From Ceratopteris richardii (lineage: Eukaryota; Streptophyta; Polypodiopsida; Polypodiales; Pteridaceae), in NCBI GenBank assembly GCA_020310875.1, contig CM035438.1:93922632-93986631 (forward strand): a DNA stretch of 64,000 bases. Reading direction: 5' to 3'. A program made the translations under genes and the position numbers. Of this stretch, positions 20,162 to 31,102 are shown one piece after another; position 1 is the stretch's first letter, and each line of letters starts with the position of its first letter. The notes under the pieces were generated by a model. The model did no database searches and had not been told where the DNA came from. It saw only the letters and a program-made list of their open reading frames with translations.

Positions 20162-23100
20162 ATGGAAGAGAACCCGACAGATCCCATGCAGACCATGAGT
20201 AATAGGATTACTAGTTTAGAGAACACTCTTCATGATATCTTAGCACACATCATTCGTTCCAAGAAAGAGAGATATATGCATGATTATGAGTTGTCGGGGA
20301 TGGATGTGGATGCTCTAGATGAGCCTCCCGCTCCAGAAATCCCTAGTGATAGCATCCTAGTCAGAGTGGCCAAATGGTAGCTTAAGGATCTTAACCCACC
20401 TAGATATCATGGTTCGACTAGTGCTAGGATTTTTTATGTTGTTGAGCAGTGGCTCAACAAATGGGAGGAGTGCTTCCGCTTTCGTCATATTGTGGACGAT
20501 AGGCACAAGATTCAGTAGGCTACATATAACCTTACGGACATTGCCCATAGGTGGTGGTGTAAGATAGAACAAGATAAGAAAGAGCCTAAACCTGGGATCA
20601 GTTCAAAATCTTATTTTATAATAATTTTGTACCACCTGATGAGAGATCTAGAGCATTAGACACCTAATTCTTTATTAGTTAGAAGAATCAGATAGTTCAA
20701 GAGTACTCGGATAAGTATAGGGAGGTACTTCTTAAAGTGCCTAATACTATCCCAGAATTTCTCTAAGTCCACAAGTTTATCTTCGGACTTAGGGAGACTA
20801 TTAAACCCTTGGTAAGGAAGGAGAGATGCAAGTCCTTGACATAGGCCATGGAAATGGCTTTAGTTTATGAGGATGGCCATAGGGGCACAGGCTTCTAGGG
20901 TCCGAGATCCTCATGGTCTGAGGTCCGTTGACCCTTCCACACATCGACTCCTAGCTCGATCAGTGCACAACCTTCTCAAGAGGCTAAGAAGATGCATATG
21001 ATCAAGACGATTGGAGGAGGTAAGAGAAAAGTTTCTACTTTGGCTGAGAGGGCTTATAACCCTCAGTAGAAAGAGAATGCCATGCAAGAAGGATTATGTT
21101 ATGGGTATTTAGGGCAGTACTTATTCAAGGATTGTCCTAAGAAAAAGAAGATAATAGCCACCATAGTCATAAATCCTACTCAGACCAAGAGTGATGATAG
21201 TGATGAGGATTTTGGAGATCCTCCATCACCTCTATCATTTCCAATAGTGACCATGACAGTCACAAAGAAGGTCCCAACTCTGTCAGACGCTATGCTTTCG
21301 CCAGTGGCCCAGAAACGATACTAGTTCCCCGATATAGAACTCATTGTCATGAGGGGATTCATGGCAAGACAGGCTATCAAGGTACTCTTTGACACTAGGC
21401 CGACACATAATGTCATTAGTTCCTGACTAGTAAAGAAGTTACATCTAGAGATTATGCAGTCAGAGTATGCCTACACAGTAGAGTTAGCCAATGGGAAGGG
21501 AACATGTACATGGGATCGATGATTTGTTGATCTACCTATTTAGATTGAGTCCTATGAGGACAAATTGGATTTTGAGATAGCAAGACTAGCAAGTTTTGAT
21601 GTAGTCCTTAGTAAGAAGTGACATGCGAGGAAGAGACCAGTCATTGACTTTGCTTTGCATGTTTATTAATTTGAGCATAAGGGAAGACGATTGTTGATCC
21701 ATATAGAGCTAAATCTCCAAGAGATGCAATTGATAAATGCTACCAAGTTGCTTAAGACTGATTGTAAGTACATTTATTTTCTTTATTTTATGCATTCATC
21801 GTGTATTATGATGGATTCATGTAGTCATGGAGACTCTAGTTGGAATGCTCCAGCACTTTCAACCAAAGTGAGAGCAAAGTTCCAAAAGCTATTCTTGAAA
21901 GAATTACCTTCTGGTTTGCCTCATTGTAGGAACATGGAACATAGAATTGAATTTGTATTGGGAGCGAGTCAAACTACTCGACCGCCATTTGGAATGAGTT
22001 TGTAGGAGGAAAATGAAGTCTGCAAGGCCTTGGATGAGTGCCTACAGAAAGGGCTGATTAGACCTAGCTATAGAAAATCAATTGTATGTTAATCCAGGGA
22101 AGACTCAATTGTTTCCTCTAATGATAGAGTATATAGCGCATGCGATATGGCCGATGGGGTTCAGATATCCCAAGAAGGTCTCAATTACTTTATCTTGGCC
22201 TACTCCTTAGGATGAGGGGCAGTTATGGTCATTTCTAGGACTTTCCAATTTCTATCAGAAATTCATCTCTTCTTATTCGTCGATAGCACCACCTATGAAG
22301 AACTTGCTTCAGGGAAAAGTTCCATCTACATGGAAGCAAGAGCAGCAAGATATTTTTGATACTCTAAAATAATTTGTTTTCGAGGCTCCTATATTCAAAG
22401 TCGTAGATCCATAGAAACCCTTTGAGTTAGAGACAAATGCTAGTGGCATAGCCATAGGGATAGTTTTGAGTGAAGATGGAAAGCCAACAGCTTTTGAAAG
22501 TAAGAAATTGATGAGTGCACAACTGTCCAATGCACGAACAAGAGTTGTACATAGTGGTGCATGCACTTAAAGTGTGAAGATACTATCTTTATAGTGCAGA
22601 CTTTAAGGTATACATAGATCACCATACACTTAAGTATTTTTGTAGTCAGCCAGATCTTCGAGGCAGACAAGCTCGTTGGGATGAGCTCATGGAGGAGTTT
22701 CACATGGAAATCTTGTATAGATGAGGCAAAGAGTATATAGTTATTGATGCATCATCATGGATAATATATCGAATGAGCTTTACAGTTATAGAAAGCTCAT
22801 TGCTTCAAGAGATAAAGGAAGCATAGGTGGAAGATCCACATTTGCTATAGATTATTAGAGCCATCAGTGATGAATCTATTATAGGAGACGAGAGAGTTCC
22901 AAGTGTTTCTTTCCCTAGCAGAGCGAACAAGTCCATTCTGTATTCCAATTTCTCACAGGAGAATGGAATAGTCAAATCAGAAAGGAAAGGGTTGCATACT
23001 AGATTCCTAGGTTTTTATAAGAAATGTGATGCATGATAACCATGATGTGCCTTGCGCAGGACATGCTCATGTTGACAAGACAATACAGCTTGCTAGAAGA

Positions 23101-24210
23101 ACATTTTTGGTGGCTTGGATTAGCCATAGACATCCACACTTATGTTGAACAATGCTCTATGTGTCAAGTAAACTAAGAAAAAAGGTTAAAGACACCAGGT
23201 CTTTTGCATCCTTTATAGATTTCATATCATAACTAGGATAGTGTATCCATGGACTTTGTAGTCAGGTTACCGTTGATCCAACGAAAGTGGGACCCAAAGG
23301 AAGTGAGATACTATCCTAGCTATGGTAGATAGATTGAGCAAGATGGCTCATTTCATACCCACACAGGTTTAGATTCAGAGGACACTTTGGAAGTCTGTAT
23401 TTGAAAAAATGAAGGTTTCATTAAAGATGAGTAGTGGTTATCATCCTGAGACAGATTGTTAGACTGAGAGAATCAAACAGATACTCAAGGACATGTTGAG
23501 GGCATATGTGTCTGAGAGAGAGACAGATTAAGATAGTTATTTGCCACTAGTTGAGTTTGCTTATAGCACTAGGCCTCACAAGGTGACTGTTATGTATCCT
23601 TTTGAGATGAACTATAGCATGAATCCCAATGCTCCCAGTACCATAGGCATGCCGAAGAAATGTCCTAATGCTTCAGAGTTCTTAGCAAATATCCAAGCAA
23701 ATTTAGAAATAGCTAAAGCCAAGATGTAGCAAGCAGCTGATAGGGATAAACAGTATGCTCATAAGAAGAGATCTCCTAGATCCTTTGAGGAAGGAGATAG
23801 AGTCTTTCTTCAGGTACCAGCTAGATCTACTTCACTATCCATAGGGACATATAGTAAGCTTTCAGCAAGATTTTGTGGACCTTGGAAGATAGTTAAAAAA
23901 CTAAGTGAATACCGATTAGAGCTTCCTCCAGATTGCAGAGTTCATCCAGTGTCTCATGTCAGTAAACTTCAGAAGTATATTTCTAGGGAGGATAATCTAA
24001 TAGAGGTTATTGTTTCTTTGCAGGAAAGTGATAGCATAGATCATTCTCGAGACAAGATACTAGATCAGAAATAGAAGCAATTAAGGAATTGTGTCATCCA
24101 AGAGTATCTAGTAGCCTAGAGAGGATTACCACTTACTGAATCTACTTGGGAATCATAAGCTCTCGTTCGCAAGTACTTTCCCTCATTGATCATTGAGGAC
24201 AATGATCTTT
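20162..24210 (+). pseudogene. Decayed Ty3/gypsy chromovirus gag-pol
   Basis: Remnants in order: gag from 20,162 with a ruined zinc knuckle (CYGYLGQYLFKDC, about 21,100); protease near 21,390 where the active site reads FDTR instead of DTG/DSG; RT start (about 21,880-22,075); a direct jump to the RT-RNase H connection (SFLGLSNFYQKFI near 22,230), so the RT palm with its active site is deleted; RNase H traces; integrase traces including the QTER region near 23,470; integrase C-terminus; and a chromodomain-like end at about 24,060-24,180. Dozens of stops and shifts make it long dead. The chromodomain marks it as a chromovirus, a clade thought to target modified histones. Confidence 0.85.
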
Positions 24211-24225
24211 AGAAGGGGGAGAGAG
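24211..24225 (+). promoter_or_regulatory. Polypurine tract of the chromovirus
   Basis: AGAAGGGGGAGAGAG lies directly before the TG of the 3' LTR, the usual plus-strand priming site. Confidence 0.75.
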
Positions 24226-24760
24226 TGTCAGACATTGATCCACAAGGATCATGACATTGGTCCATAGGGATTAGTCCATGTGTGTGAGGGACAAGGGCGA
24301 GCTAGCCAAGGTCCCAATCTCGGGGGATACCCTAAGGTACTTGGTAGTAATGGGGATAAGTGTTGCATGATTGCCACATGTTGAGACTAGACTATTTCAA
24401 AACATTGCTACTTTTAGAGTACAAAAGGATATATATGGATGGGAGGAGAGTCGCACACACATCATTCAAGTCTTTGTCTTATAGTTATTCATAGTCTACA
24501 TAGTTCTAAATCTTTGTTTTTTCCTTAATGAATTTTTCTTATCGAGAAGTCTTTGATCCTACGACCTTGCGCTAGAGAGTGGAAGAAAACATTGGGAAAT
24601 ATTTTTTATACTATTTCCTATTTGAGAGGCTTTTCTTCACCGAAGTTTATTCTCACTTTCGAGAGAAGATCCCACTTAAGATCCATTTTAGTGCAAGTTT
24701 ATGGGTGCAAATTTTCGTTGATAGAGTGTGCAACCCCTTGATAATTGAATCCTCTAAAAT
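24226..24760 (+). repeat. 3' LTR of the chromovirus (right end uncertain)
   Basis: Starts TGTCAGACATTGATCC straight after the polypurine tract. A possible TATA element (GATATATATGG) lies near 24,428. No second LTR remains in the window, so the right end is a guess, placed before LINE homology begins at about 24,776. Confidence 0.55.
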
Positions 24761-24775
24761 CTTCAATAAATGCCA

Positions 24776-25300
24776 TTAGTTGTCTGATGGGCATAACAAT
24801 CTCCCTCATAAATCCATAGAGGAAGTAGGGAATGTTATGGAATTCCACCTAGAGTGGAGAATATGGTGGCTTGGCCATATTTGGGATGTACTTTGAAAAG
24901 AAGAGGTATAGCATTTTGCACCCAACTTATTAGGCACCAAGTTGCAATGCAGGAAGGGACATTTCATCATTTTCAAAGACCAAAAGTACATGCTTTGCAA
25001 GAACAAAGTAATACTTGATAACAAGCAACCCATGTGGGAACCACTCTTTATGGATCCATTTCCAAAGGGACTCAAGAGATGATTTAAGGCCAAAATATTT
25101 TGTAATAAGGCAAATATTCTTCATTTCTTCTTACTTAGCTATGATATTCTCCCTTGGAAGGGTGAAAATAGAATGCTTAACAATAGAGAGTTCTAGAGAT
25201 GCACCAGAGGCCTTGTCCTCCAATGTCGGGTCCAAGTTACTAATGAACAACGAGGGAGTAGTCCCAGCCATATTTCGAAACGTGACTAAGGGGGAACCAA
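24776..25300 (-). pseudogene. Antisense fragment of a diverged LINE ORF1 (DUF4283)
   Basis: The minus-strand frames show HKEWFPHGLLVIK and LLVFENDEMS, matching KEWFPRGLIVSK and LLVFENEEMA of ORF1 at 740-860. After a frame change they continue to a stretch matching PYFLYNFVWDIVAPIG. Several stops and one or more frameshifts are present. The divergence is clearly larger than between LINE copies 1 and 2, so this is an older subfamily. Upstream (25,140-25,300) the match to the ORF1 N-terminus is weak but collinear. Confidence 0.8.
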
Positions 25301-26279
25301 AAAAGAGGCTGATCTCTACACATAAGGCACTTCCCTTCTATTGCACTTCATGAAGTAAACATTATTATGCCCTTTTTTCACAAGTACTATCTCCACTAGA
25401 ACAAGAAACCTTCATTCATGAGCTCCAAACTTCAACAAAGGTGCTCCAGCCATGGCTTTTAAAAAATGAATCAAAGGCTTAGACGACCTACAAGTAGCGA
25501 TACACAATAAAAAGCACCCAAACATTGGAAGAGGTAAGACACTCTTCAATCATCTATATGTCTAAAGCCTTTCACACCAAAGAATATTTGATACACCAAG
25601 CCACTATTTGTCCACAAAGCCAAAACTTCAAAGAAGCCCAAAAAAACTTCTAGTTTAAAGCTTTGGTGACAAATCACTCATGGCCCAAAGAAAAACACCT
25701 AGCCCGCCGATGCACCAAGCTTGACTTCTTGACGGTAGGGGATGGCAGCCCAAAAGCAGAGGTACTTCTTATGAGTAGAAGCTTGAAAATGTGTGCGGAT
25801 TCATTGGTGTATCACACAATTTATGCTCAATGATAAATCTAGTTCTGATAAAGAAAGATTTCTTGGAATTAGGGTCAAGATTTAAACTCTCAGGTGCTAC
25901 AATTGATTGGTCTCACTCTTATTGTAGTTTAGTCAAATCTCTGCAATCTGGTATTTTGTGGACGGACATGAGATACAATCTATTATGCAACAAGAACACA
26001 ATTCTATATGCAGGAACAATCTATGCAAAATTCTATATGAAGCAACAATTTATGCAATAAGAACGCAAAGGGTTTATATCTTGGATCTACATTTCCTTAT
26101 AAGAGATTTTCGAGGCTTCTTTTAGCATAAAGTGCATTTGAAAAATTATTTCTAGTTAATCTATTTGTATTTCTCTCTCTCTCTCTTGTTTTTATTTGAA
26201 AATTATTATTGTTATAGGATACATTTATGTATTTCTGATTTTTTTAATGTATCTACGCATGTACTGATCCACTTCATCT
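25301..26279. other. Spacer, nothing firmly recognised
   Basis: May include more of the decayed antisense LINE leader up to about 25,780. No motif supports any other feature. Confidence 0.4.
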
Positions 26280-26720
26280 ATGTGTGTTTTCCATATGCAT
26301 GCATTCATATATGTATGTATAAATGTACGCATATATTTATATTTCTATTTATGTATGCATGTATGTGTGTATGTTAAGTGTATGTATGTATGGATGAAAT
26401 ATAGTTGTATGGAGATGTTTTCATGTATATATGCATCTATGTATGATTCCATGCATGTATGTGCATGCATACATGGAAATATACATGCATTTATGCATTA
26501 ATGAAGGTTTCTATGTATACATAGACATCTATGTATTAGTAATGAAGGTATCGATGTATCTATATAAATGTATTTATATGTGCATGTTTTGTGTGCAAAT
26601 GCATGTGTATATGATCACCATCTATGTGTGTGCATGCAATGTGCAGGTATGCTTGAATGTATGTATATGTGCGTAACTTTGTCGTCATGTGCATATATGC
26701 ATGTATGTATACACACTATA
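26280..26720. repeat. Degenerate ATGT/ATGC-type microsatellite
   Basis: About 440 bp of slipped ATGTATG/CATGCATG words. The overlapping ORFs here (Cys, Met, Tyr, His-rich) come from the repeat and are not genes. Confidence 0.85.
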
Positions 26721-27074
26721 AATTCTCATCGCTTTAAAACTTATCCAAACTAAATTTGGAGTCTTGATAAAGGTGAATACTACAACTATTTATATATGAA
26801 AACTTGAAGAACTATTATTAGTGAAAAAGATTCAATGGCTTCATGGACAATTTTCTGAAGCCGAGGGCTGGAAGCCATCGACGTAAAAGACGATTCTTTT
26901 CGTTCAATGAGCTCCATAGAGACTACAAGTGACCTAAGTCTTTATGCCCTCTGCCATACAGAAGAGTACACGTGACCTAATTCTTTATGGCTTTTCGAGA
27001 GACTACATTTCCTTTCGTACACTGACAGTGAGTTGAGTATTAACTTTTTTAGACCCATGTCGCCCACGTGATTG
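26721..27074. other. Spacer before the SINE cluster
   Basis: A short imperfect direct repeat (GTGACCTAAxTCTTTATG) near 26,930 and 26,975. Otherwise nothing seen. Confidence 0.45.
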
Positions 27075-27089
27075 AATTCTTAATGTGTT

Positions 27090-27389
27090 TTTTTTTTTAA
27101 ATGGAGGTTCGGCCAAGGGCTACTCCTCCTGACTTTAACTTTGAAATTGCAACTATACAAAGAAAGGCATAGTACCCATAGGACCTCCTTATCCCACAAG
27201 AACAGGGGTTTACAAGACTGGGTTAAACGGCGGTCAACACTACCGCAAGGATAGACAAACTGTGACACTCAGCCACAATGCAACATATTTCCAGATTACA
27301 TGTCCCTTACATGTTGCTGCCAGGGATTGAACCCTCGCCCCCGCCTCAAGAGAAGAGAGGCCCAACCACTAAGCCAGTGAACTGGGACA
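27090..27389 (-). mobile_element. tRNA-derived SINE copy 1, intact, with 15-bp target duplications
   Basis: Read on the minus strand. The head carries an A box (TGGCTTAGTGGTTGGG) and a B box (GGTTCAATCCC), which together form a pol III promoter like that of a tRNA. An unrelated body and a poly(A) tail follow (T run on the plus strand at about 27,088-27,098). The perfect 15-bp repeat AATTCTTAATGTGTT flanks it at 27,075-27,089 and 27,390-27,404. Its last 105 bp or so resemble the LINE 3' tail, including GGTCCTATGGGTACTA and GGCCGAACCTCC. It is non-coding and would depend on LINE enzymes. Confidence 0.9.
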
Positions 27390-27420
27390 AATTCTTAATG
27401 TGTTGTAACAGGGACCACAT

Positions 27421-28036
27421 CAGTGGTTGAATTTGATGCCTGACCATGAGCATCACCAAAATTTAAGGGATGCCCTAGGGATAAAAGTGACCATCCTTAA
27501 TGATCATTCAAAAACATACTTCCAATGTATGGAATAGAAGCAGTGTTTAAATTTGATGCCCAAAATGGGCATCAAAGGGGCATTTGGGCATCGAAGGATG
27601 CTCATTGCTCACCTCTGAAGTTTGATCATCCTCAGGGATGCCCATTGCCCATGTTCAAGATCCGGCCCATCTCTCGAATCTAACACCTCTAGGCTCTGGA
27701 GTCTGATCACGAAGACTGTGCGGGCCGCGACTGTATTTAAATTCAAGTCCGCCGCAGTATTGTCGCATCTCTTTGCAGTAAATGTACGTCTCTCGGAGGA
27801 GTAGATGTTTGGATTGCCGACGCGGCCAGCTTATCCATGGATGATGGCATCATTGGACACCGCAGATTTAGTCACGTGGACTCGTCAACTCATTTTAGGA
27901 AATGAAAATGTGGTCCAGTGTTTAAATTTGATGCTCATTTGGCATCAAATGGGGGGTTTGGGCATAAAAGGATACCCACTTTTTAAGTTTGGGCATCCTT
28001 AACGATGCCTATGTTTAACATCAGGGCATCACTGAA
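27421..28036. repeat. Three copies of a GATGCC-rich repeat starting CAGTG
   Basis: Units beginning CAGTGKTTRAATTTGATGC occur at 27,421, 27,541 and 27,916. The first two are in tandem, 120 bp apart. Each holds short palindromes such as TTTGATGCCCAAAATGGGCATCAAA (read as GATGCCC...GGGCATC). The third copy ends near CATCACTG, so it may be a small element with CAGTG termini. The sequence between the second and third copies (27,680-27,910) is more GC-rich and unrecognised. Confidence 0.55.
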
Positions 28037-28047
28037 TATATATATAC

Positions 28048-28079
<32 letters not shown>

Positions 28080-28085
28080 ATGAGT
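28036..28085. repeat. Compound TA/TG microsatellite
   Basis: (TA)n followed by (TG)n, about 50 bp, directly after the third GATGCC-type repeat. Confidence 0.9.
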
Positions 28086-28197
28086 GTGTAACACAAAGTT
28101 ATGAGTAGGTGTAGCACAAAGTCAATATCGTATTGCTCTTCCTTTTGTAAATCATTGTTACAATTAAGTCAATGCTTGCCGCACCTTCAATCCCTTT

Positions 28198-28590
28198 TTT
28201 TCTTTTTGGAAAGAAGAAGTTTAGACTTTCCCTTTTTTTTCTTTTTGAAAAGAAGAAGTTCAGCCAAAGTCTAGACTCCTTTTTTTGGAAAGAAGAAGTT
28301 TAGACTTTCCCTTTTTTTTCTTTTTGAAAAGAAGAAGTTCAGCCAAAGTCTAGACTCCTTTTGTTTGAATTGATTGAAAGAACAACTCTACACGTGTATG
28401 GACATAGTACCTATGGGACCCTCTGTAAACGCAAACACTAAAAACAACTTTCCAAAGACATTTAGTTTAATATTGCCCGAAGGCATTACACTATCCTTAG
28501 GCTCACACATGTCTTACTCTAGAAAGTGGTTATGCACTCTCCCTTGCCTCAAGAGGAGAAAGGCCCAACCACCCACACTAATGTGTGTGG
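28198..28590 (-). mobile_element. tRNA-derived SINE copy 2 with a duplicated 3' tail
   Basis: Minus strand. The head GGTTGGGCCTTTCTCCTCTTGAGGC and the body block GGGTCCCATAGGTACTATG match SINE copy 1. The 3' block (AGTCTAGACTTTGGCTGAACTTC plus an A/G-rich tail) is present twice as a 79-bp tandem repeat (28,208-28,286 and 28,287-28,363). It is more diverged than copy 1; the B box is degraded. Confidence 0.75.
28208..28363 (-). repeat. 79-bp tandem duplication of the SINE tail
   Basis: Two nearly identical units, each with GGAAAGAAGAAGTTTAGACTTTCC, a T-rich run and TTCAGCCAAAGTCTAGACTCC on the plus strand. They correspond to the LINE-like 3' end of the SINE. Confidence 0.85.
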
Positions 28591-28601
28591 ATAATCAATC
28601 C

Positions 28602-28828
28602 TTTTTTTTTAAATTGAGTTTGAACTGAAGCATACTCCCTCAAGCTTTAACTTTGAAAGTGGAATTATACAAGGGCATGGGCATAGTACACGCAGGAACC
28701 TTTAGATCTCAGAAAGCAGGGGTTGGACAAGGTGACAATTTGGTTGCAACTGGTTTAACTAGCCTGAACCATTACATGTTCAACCTGAGTGTTAAAGTCT
28801 AAATCTCTGTCTCAAAAGACCAAAGCCA
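28602..28828 (-). mobile_element. tRNA-derived SINE copy 3, old
   Basis: Minus strand. The 3' half (GTACTATGCCCATGCCCTTGTAT, CAAAGTTAAAGCTTGAGGGAGTA, then an A run) aligns with SINE copy 1. The head is heavily mutated. Its tail sits directly at the head of SINE copy 2. Possible degenerate duplications AATCAATCC and AATCAATTCC flank it. Confidence 0.65.
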
Positions 28829-29095
28829 AATCAATTCCCCTATGGGACATGGCCATCAAACTTCTTTTTTTCTTTGAGCAACAATAAATGATGATTGAAT
28901 TAATGGAGCAAAGAATACTTACAATCCTTGACAGTAAAAAAAAAAACGTTTGATTCATATTCAATATTATATTGCTATTCATTTTAGATTTTTCTGGTAT
29001 AGCAAACCGGTGGTCGAAGGTTAGGGTTTCTGTTCATTCTCTGTGTGTTTCTTGTTCGAAGTTCCTCCCCCTCGCCCGAAGGGTTGTTCTATTCA
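28829..29095. other. Spacer before the gypsy pol fragment
   Basis: AT-rich with an A10 run at about 28,937. No promoter or LTR was identified. Confidence 0.45.
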
Positions 29096-31031
29096 TGGCC
29101 CTCTTTGAGGCCTTACACAACGGCCTGACGGAATACGACAATGAGAAGTTTCTCCTTGAGTATGACAAGGTCTCTGCCTCAAACACTTACACATTTGACA
29201 AAAAAGGATGTTCCATTTGTATGGGTGGATGCTCAAGAAAAAGCGTTTCAACTCTTGAAGAAGATGGTGTCTGTGGCACCAATTTTGCAACCACCAGATT
29301 GGTCATTGCCTTTCCACATATTTGTTAATGCATCTGATGTGGCTGTTGGAGCAGTTTTGATGCAGCAAAAGGAGAAAGGATGGTATAGACCAGTGTATTA
29401 TGCTAGTAGGGTATTGTGTTCAGCCGAAAGGAATTATCCGGTGACTGAAAGGGAAGCTTTAGCAATGGTATATTCTCTCAACAAGTTTCAACATTATTTG
29501 TTGGGAAATAAAGTGGTTTTTCATGTGGATCACCACGCTTTGATATATTTGATTAAGAAGCCTTTGTTGACAGGAAGACTAGCCAGGTGGATGCTTTTAT
29601 TGCAAGAGTTTGATTTTGTGATTATTCATACTCCAAGCAAAGAGCACGCAATGGCTGACTATTTCAGTCGGTTGGAATCAGGAGAGGCACCTTCAGGTGT
29701 CAATGATGAATTCCCCGATGCGGAATTGTTTAATGCACAACTTGCTGAACTAGATTCTTGGTATGATCAGTTATTGGTATTTTTAACGGATGGGTCATTA
29801 GCACAACATTTTTCACCTAATCAGAGAAAGAAATTTGCACTTAAAAGCAGACCGTATTTGATCATAGCCGGTGCATTATATAAAAAAGGGGTGGATCAGG
29901 TTATTAGGAGGTGTGTACCAAAATTTGAGCAACCAGCAGTGTTACAAGAGGCACATTCATGTCCAACAGGAGGTCATTTGTCTGGGGACATTACACGAAA
30001 GAAAGTGTTACAAGCAGGTTTATGGTGGCCTACTGTGTTAAAGGATGCACATGAGTATGCAAAAAGATGTGTGATTTGTCAGAAGATGGGCCAACCAAGC
30101 AATTCAGATCGGATGTCTAATCATCCGGTTTTACCATTGGATCCATTTCAAAAGTGGGGTATGGACTTTGTGGGCCCTATTAAACCAATTACTCAGCGTG
30201 ACAACAGATATATTTTAGTAGCTACAGATTATTGTACAAAGTGGGTGGAAGTAGTGGCATTGAAAGATAATAAGGCAGCAAGTGTGGCAAAATTTCTTTA
30301 TCATAATATTATGACGAGATTTGGTTGTCCTATTGAGTTGGTAAGTGACAGAGGTGCTCATTTCCTTAATGAAGTAATTTCAGAATTAACACAAACTCAT
30401 TTGATTATGCATAAAAGTCTACAACATATCATCCACAGGCGAATGGTCAGGCTGAAAGCACAAATAAAACATTAATGCGTATTCTTAAGAAGCTTGTGCA
30501 TGCCAATCAGAAAAATTGGGATTTATTACTTGACTCAGCTTTGTGGTCATTCAGAACAACATTCAAAGTGACAACAAGTATGACTCCATTCGGACTGGTA
30601 TATGGATTGGAGGTAGTGGTACCCATGGAATTTGTGGTTCCAAGTTTGCGAATCACAACGGAAAAGATGTCTCCTGATTTATCGGTTAAACACAGAAGCA
30701 AATATCTTCTGCAGTTGGAAGAGGATCGTTTGGTAAGTGCGTAAATTACTGAGGTAATTCAAAGACGAAGACAAGCTTGGATGAATCAGAATGTGAAGTT
30801 TAAGTTATTTAAAGAAGGAGATTGGGTAATGGTCTAGGGCCACATCCGGGAAAGCTCACATTGAGATATCAAGGTCCATATCAAATTGTGCAGGATTTAT
30901 GGCAAGGAACTTTTCTATTGGAAGATGTATTTGGCACAAGAATGGAAAAACCAATCAATGGATTCCGGCTAAAGAAATTTCAAGGGAAGCCGCCGCATTT
31001 GGATTGGTTATCTTCTAATGTATGCAAGTAA
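29096..31031 (+). pseudogene. 5'-deleted Ty3/gypsy pol: RNase H and integrase
   Basis: A short unrelated N-terminal frame (29,096-29,190, possibly the gag start) joins directly to the end of RT. RNase H follows, with the catalytic region FVNASD (the first Asp of the usual VDAS is Asn) and the HVDHHAL and ADYFSRL motifs. The integrase H2C2 finger is at about 29,950-30,090 (H...H...CVICQ). The integrase core has DFVGP at 30,170 and SDRG at 30,347. A one-base shift near 30,410 moves the third catalytic region into the next frame (30,430-30,744). The integrase C-terminus with GPYQIVQDL and NGFRLKK is at 30,822-31,031. The RT palm, protease and LTRs are absent. Confidence 0.9.
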
Positions 31032-31097
31032 TGGTTAAGTCTGAAAATCATATTACTAACATGTCTGATCACCGGAGCAAGAAGGCTTATTTATCTG

Positions 31098-31102
31098 CAT
31101 TT
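31098..31102 (+). repeat. Target-site duplication CATTT, left
   Basis: Identical to 37,512-37,516, directly outside the two copia LTRs. Confidence 0.9.

Noticed and set aside
26165..26753. Overlapping Cys/Met/Tyr/His-rich ORFs
   Set aside because: Translation of an ATGT-type microsatellite.
27340..27389. tRNA gene on the minus strand
   Set aside because: A and B boxes are present but no cloverleaf; it is the head of a SINE with a poly(A) tail and target duplications.
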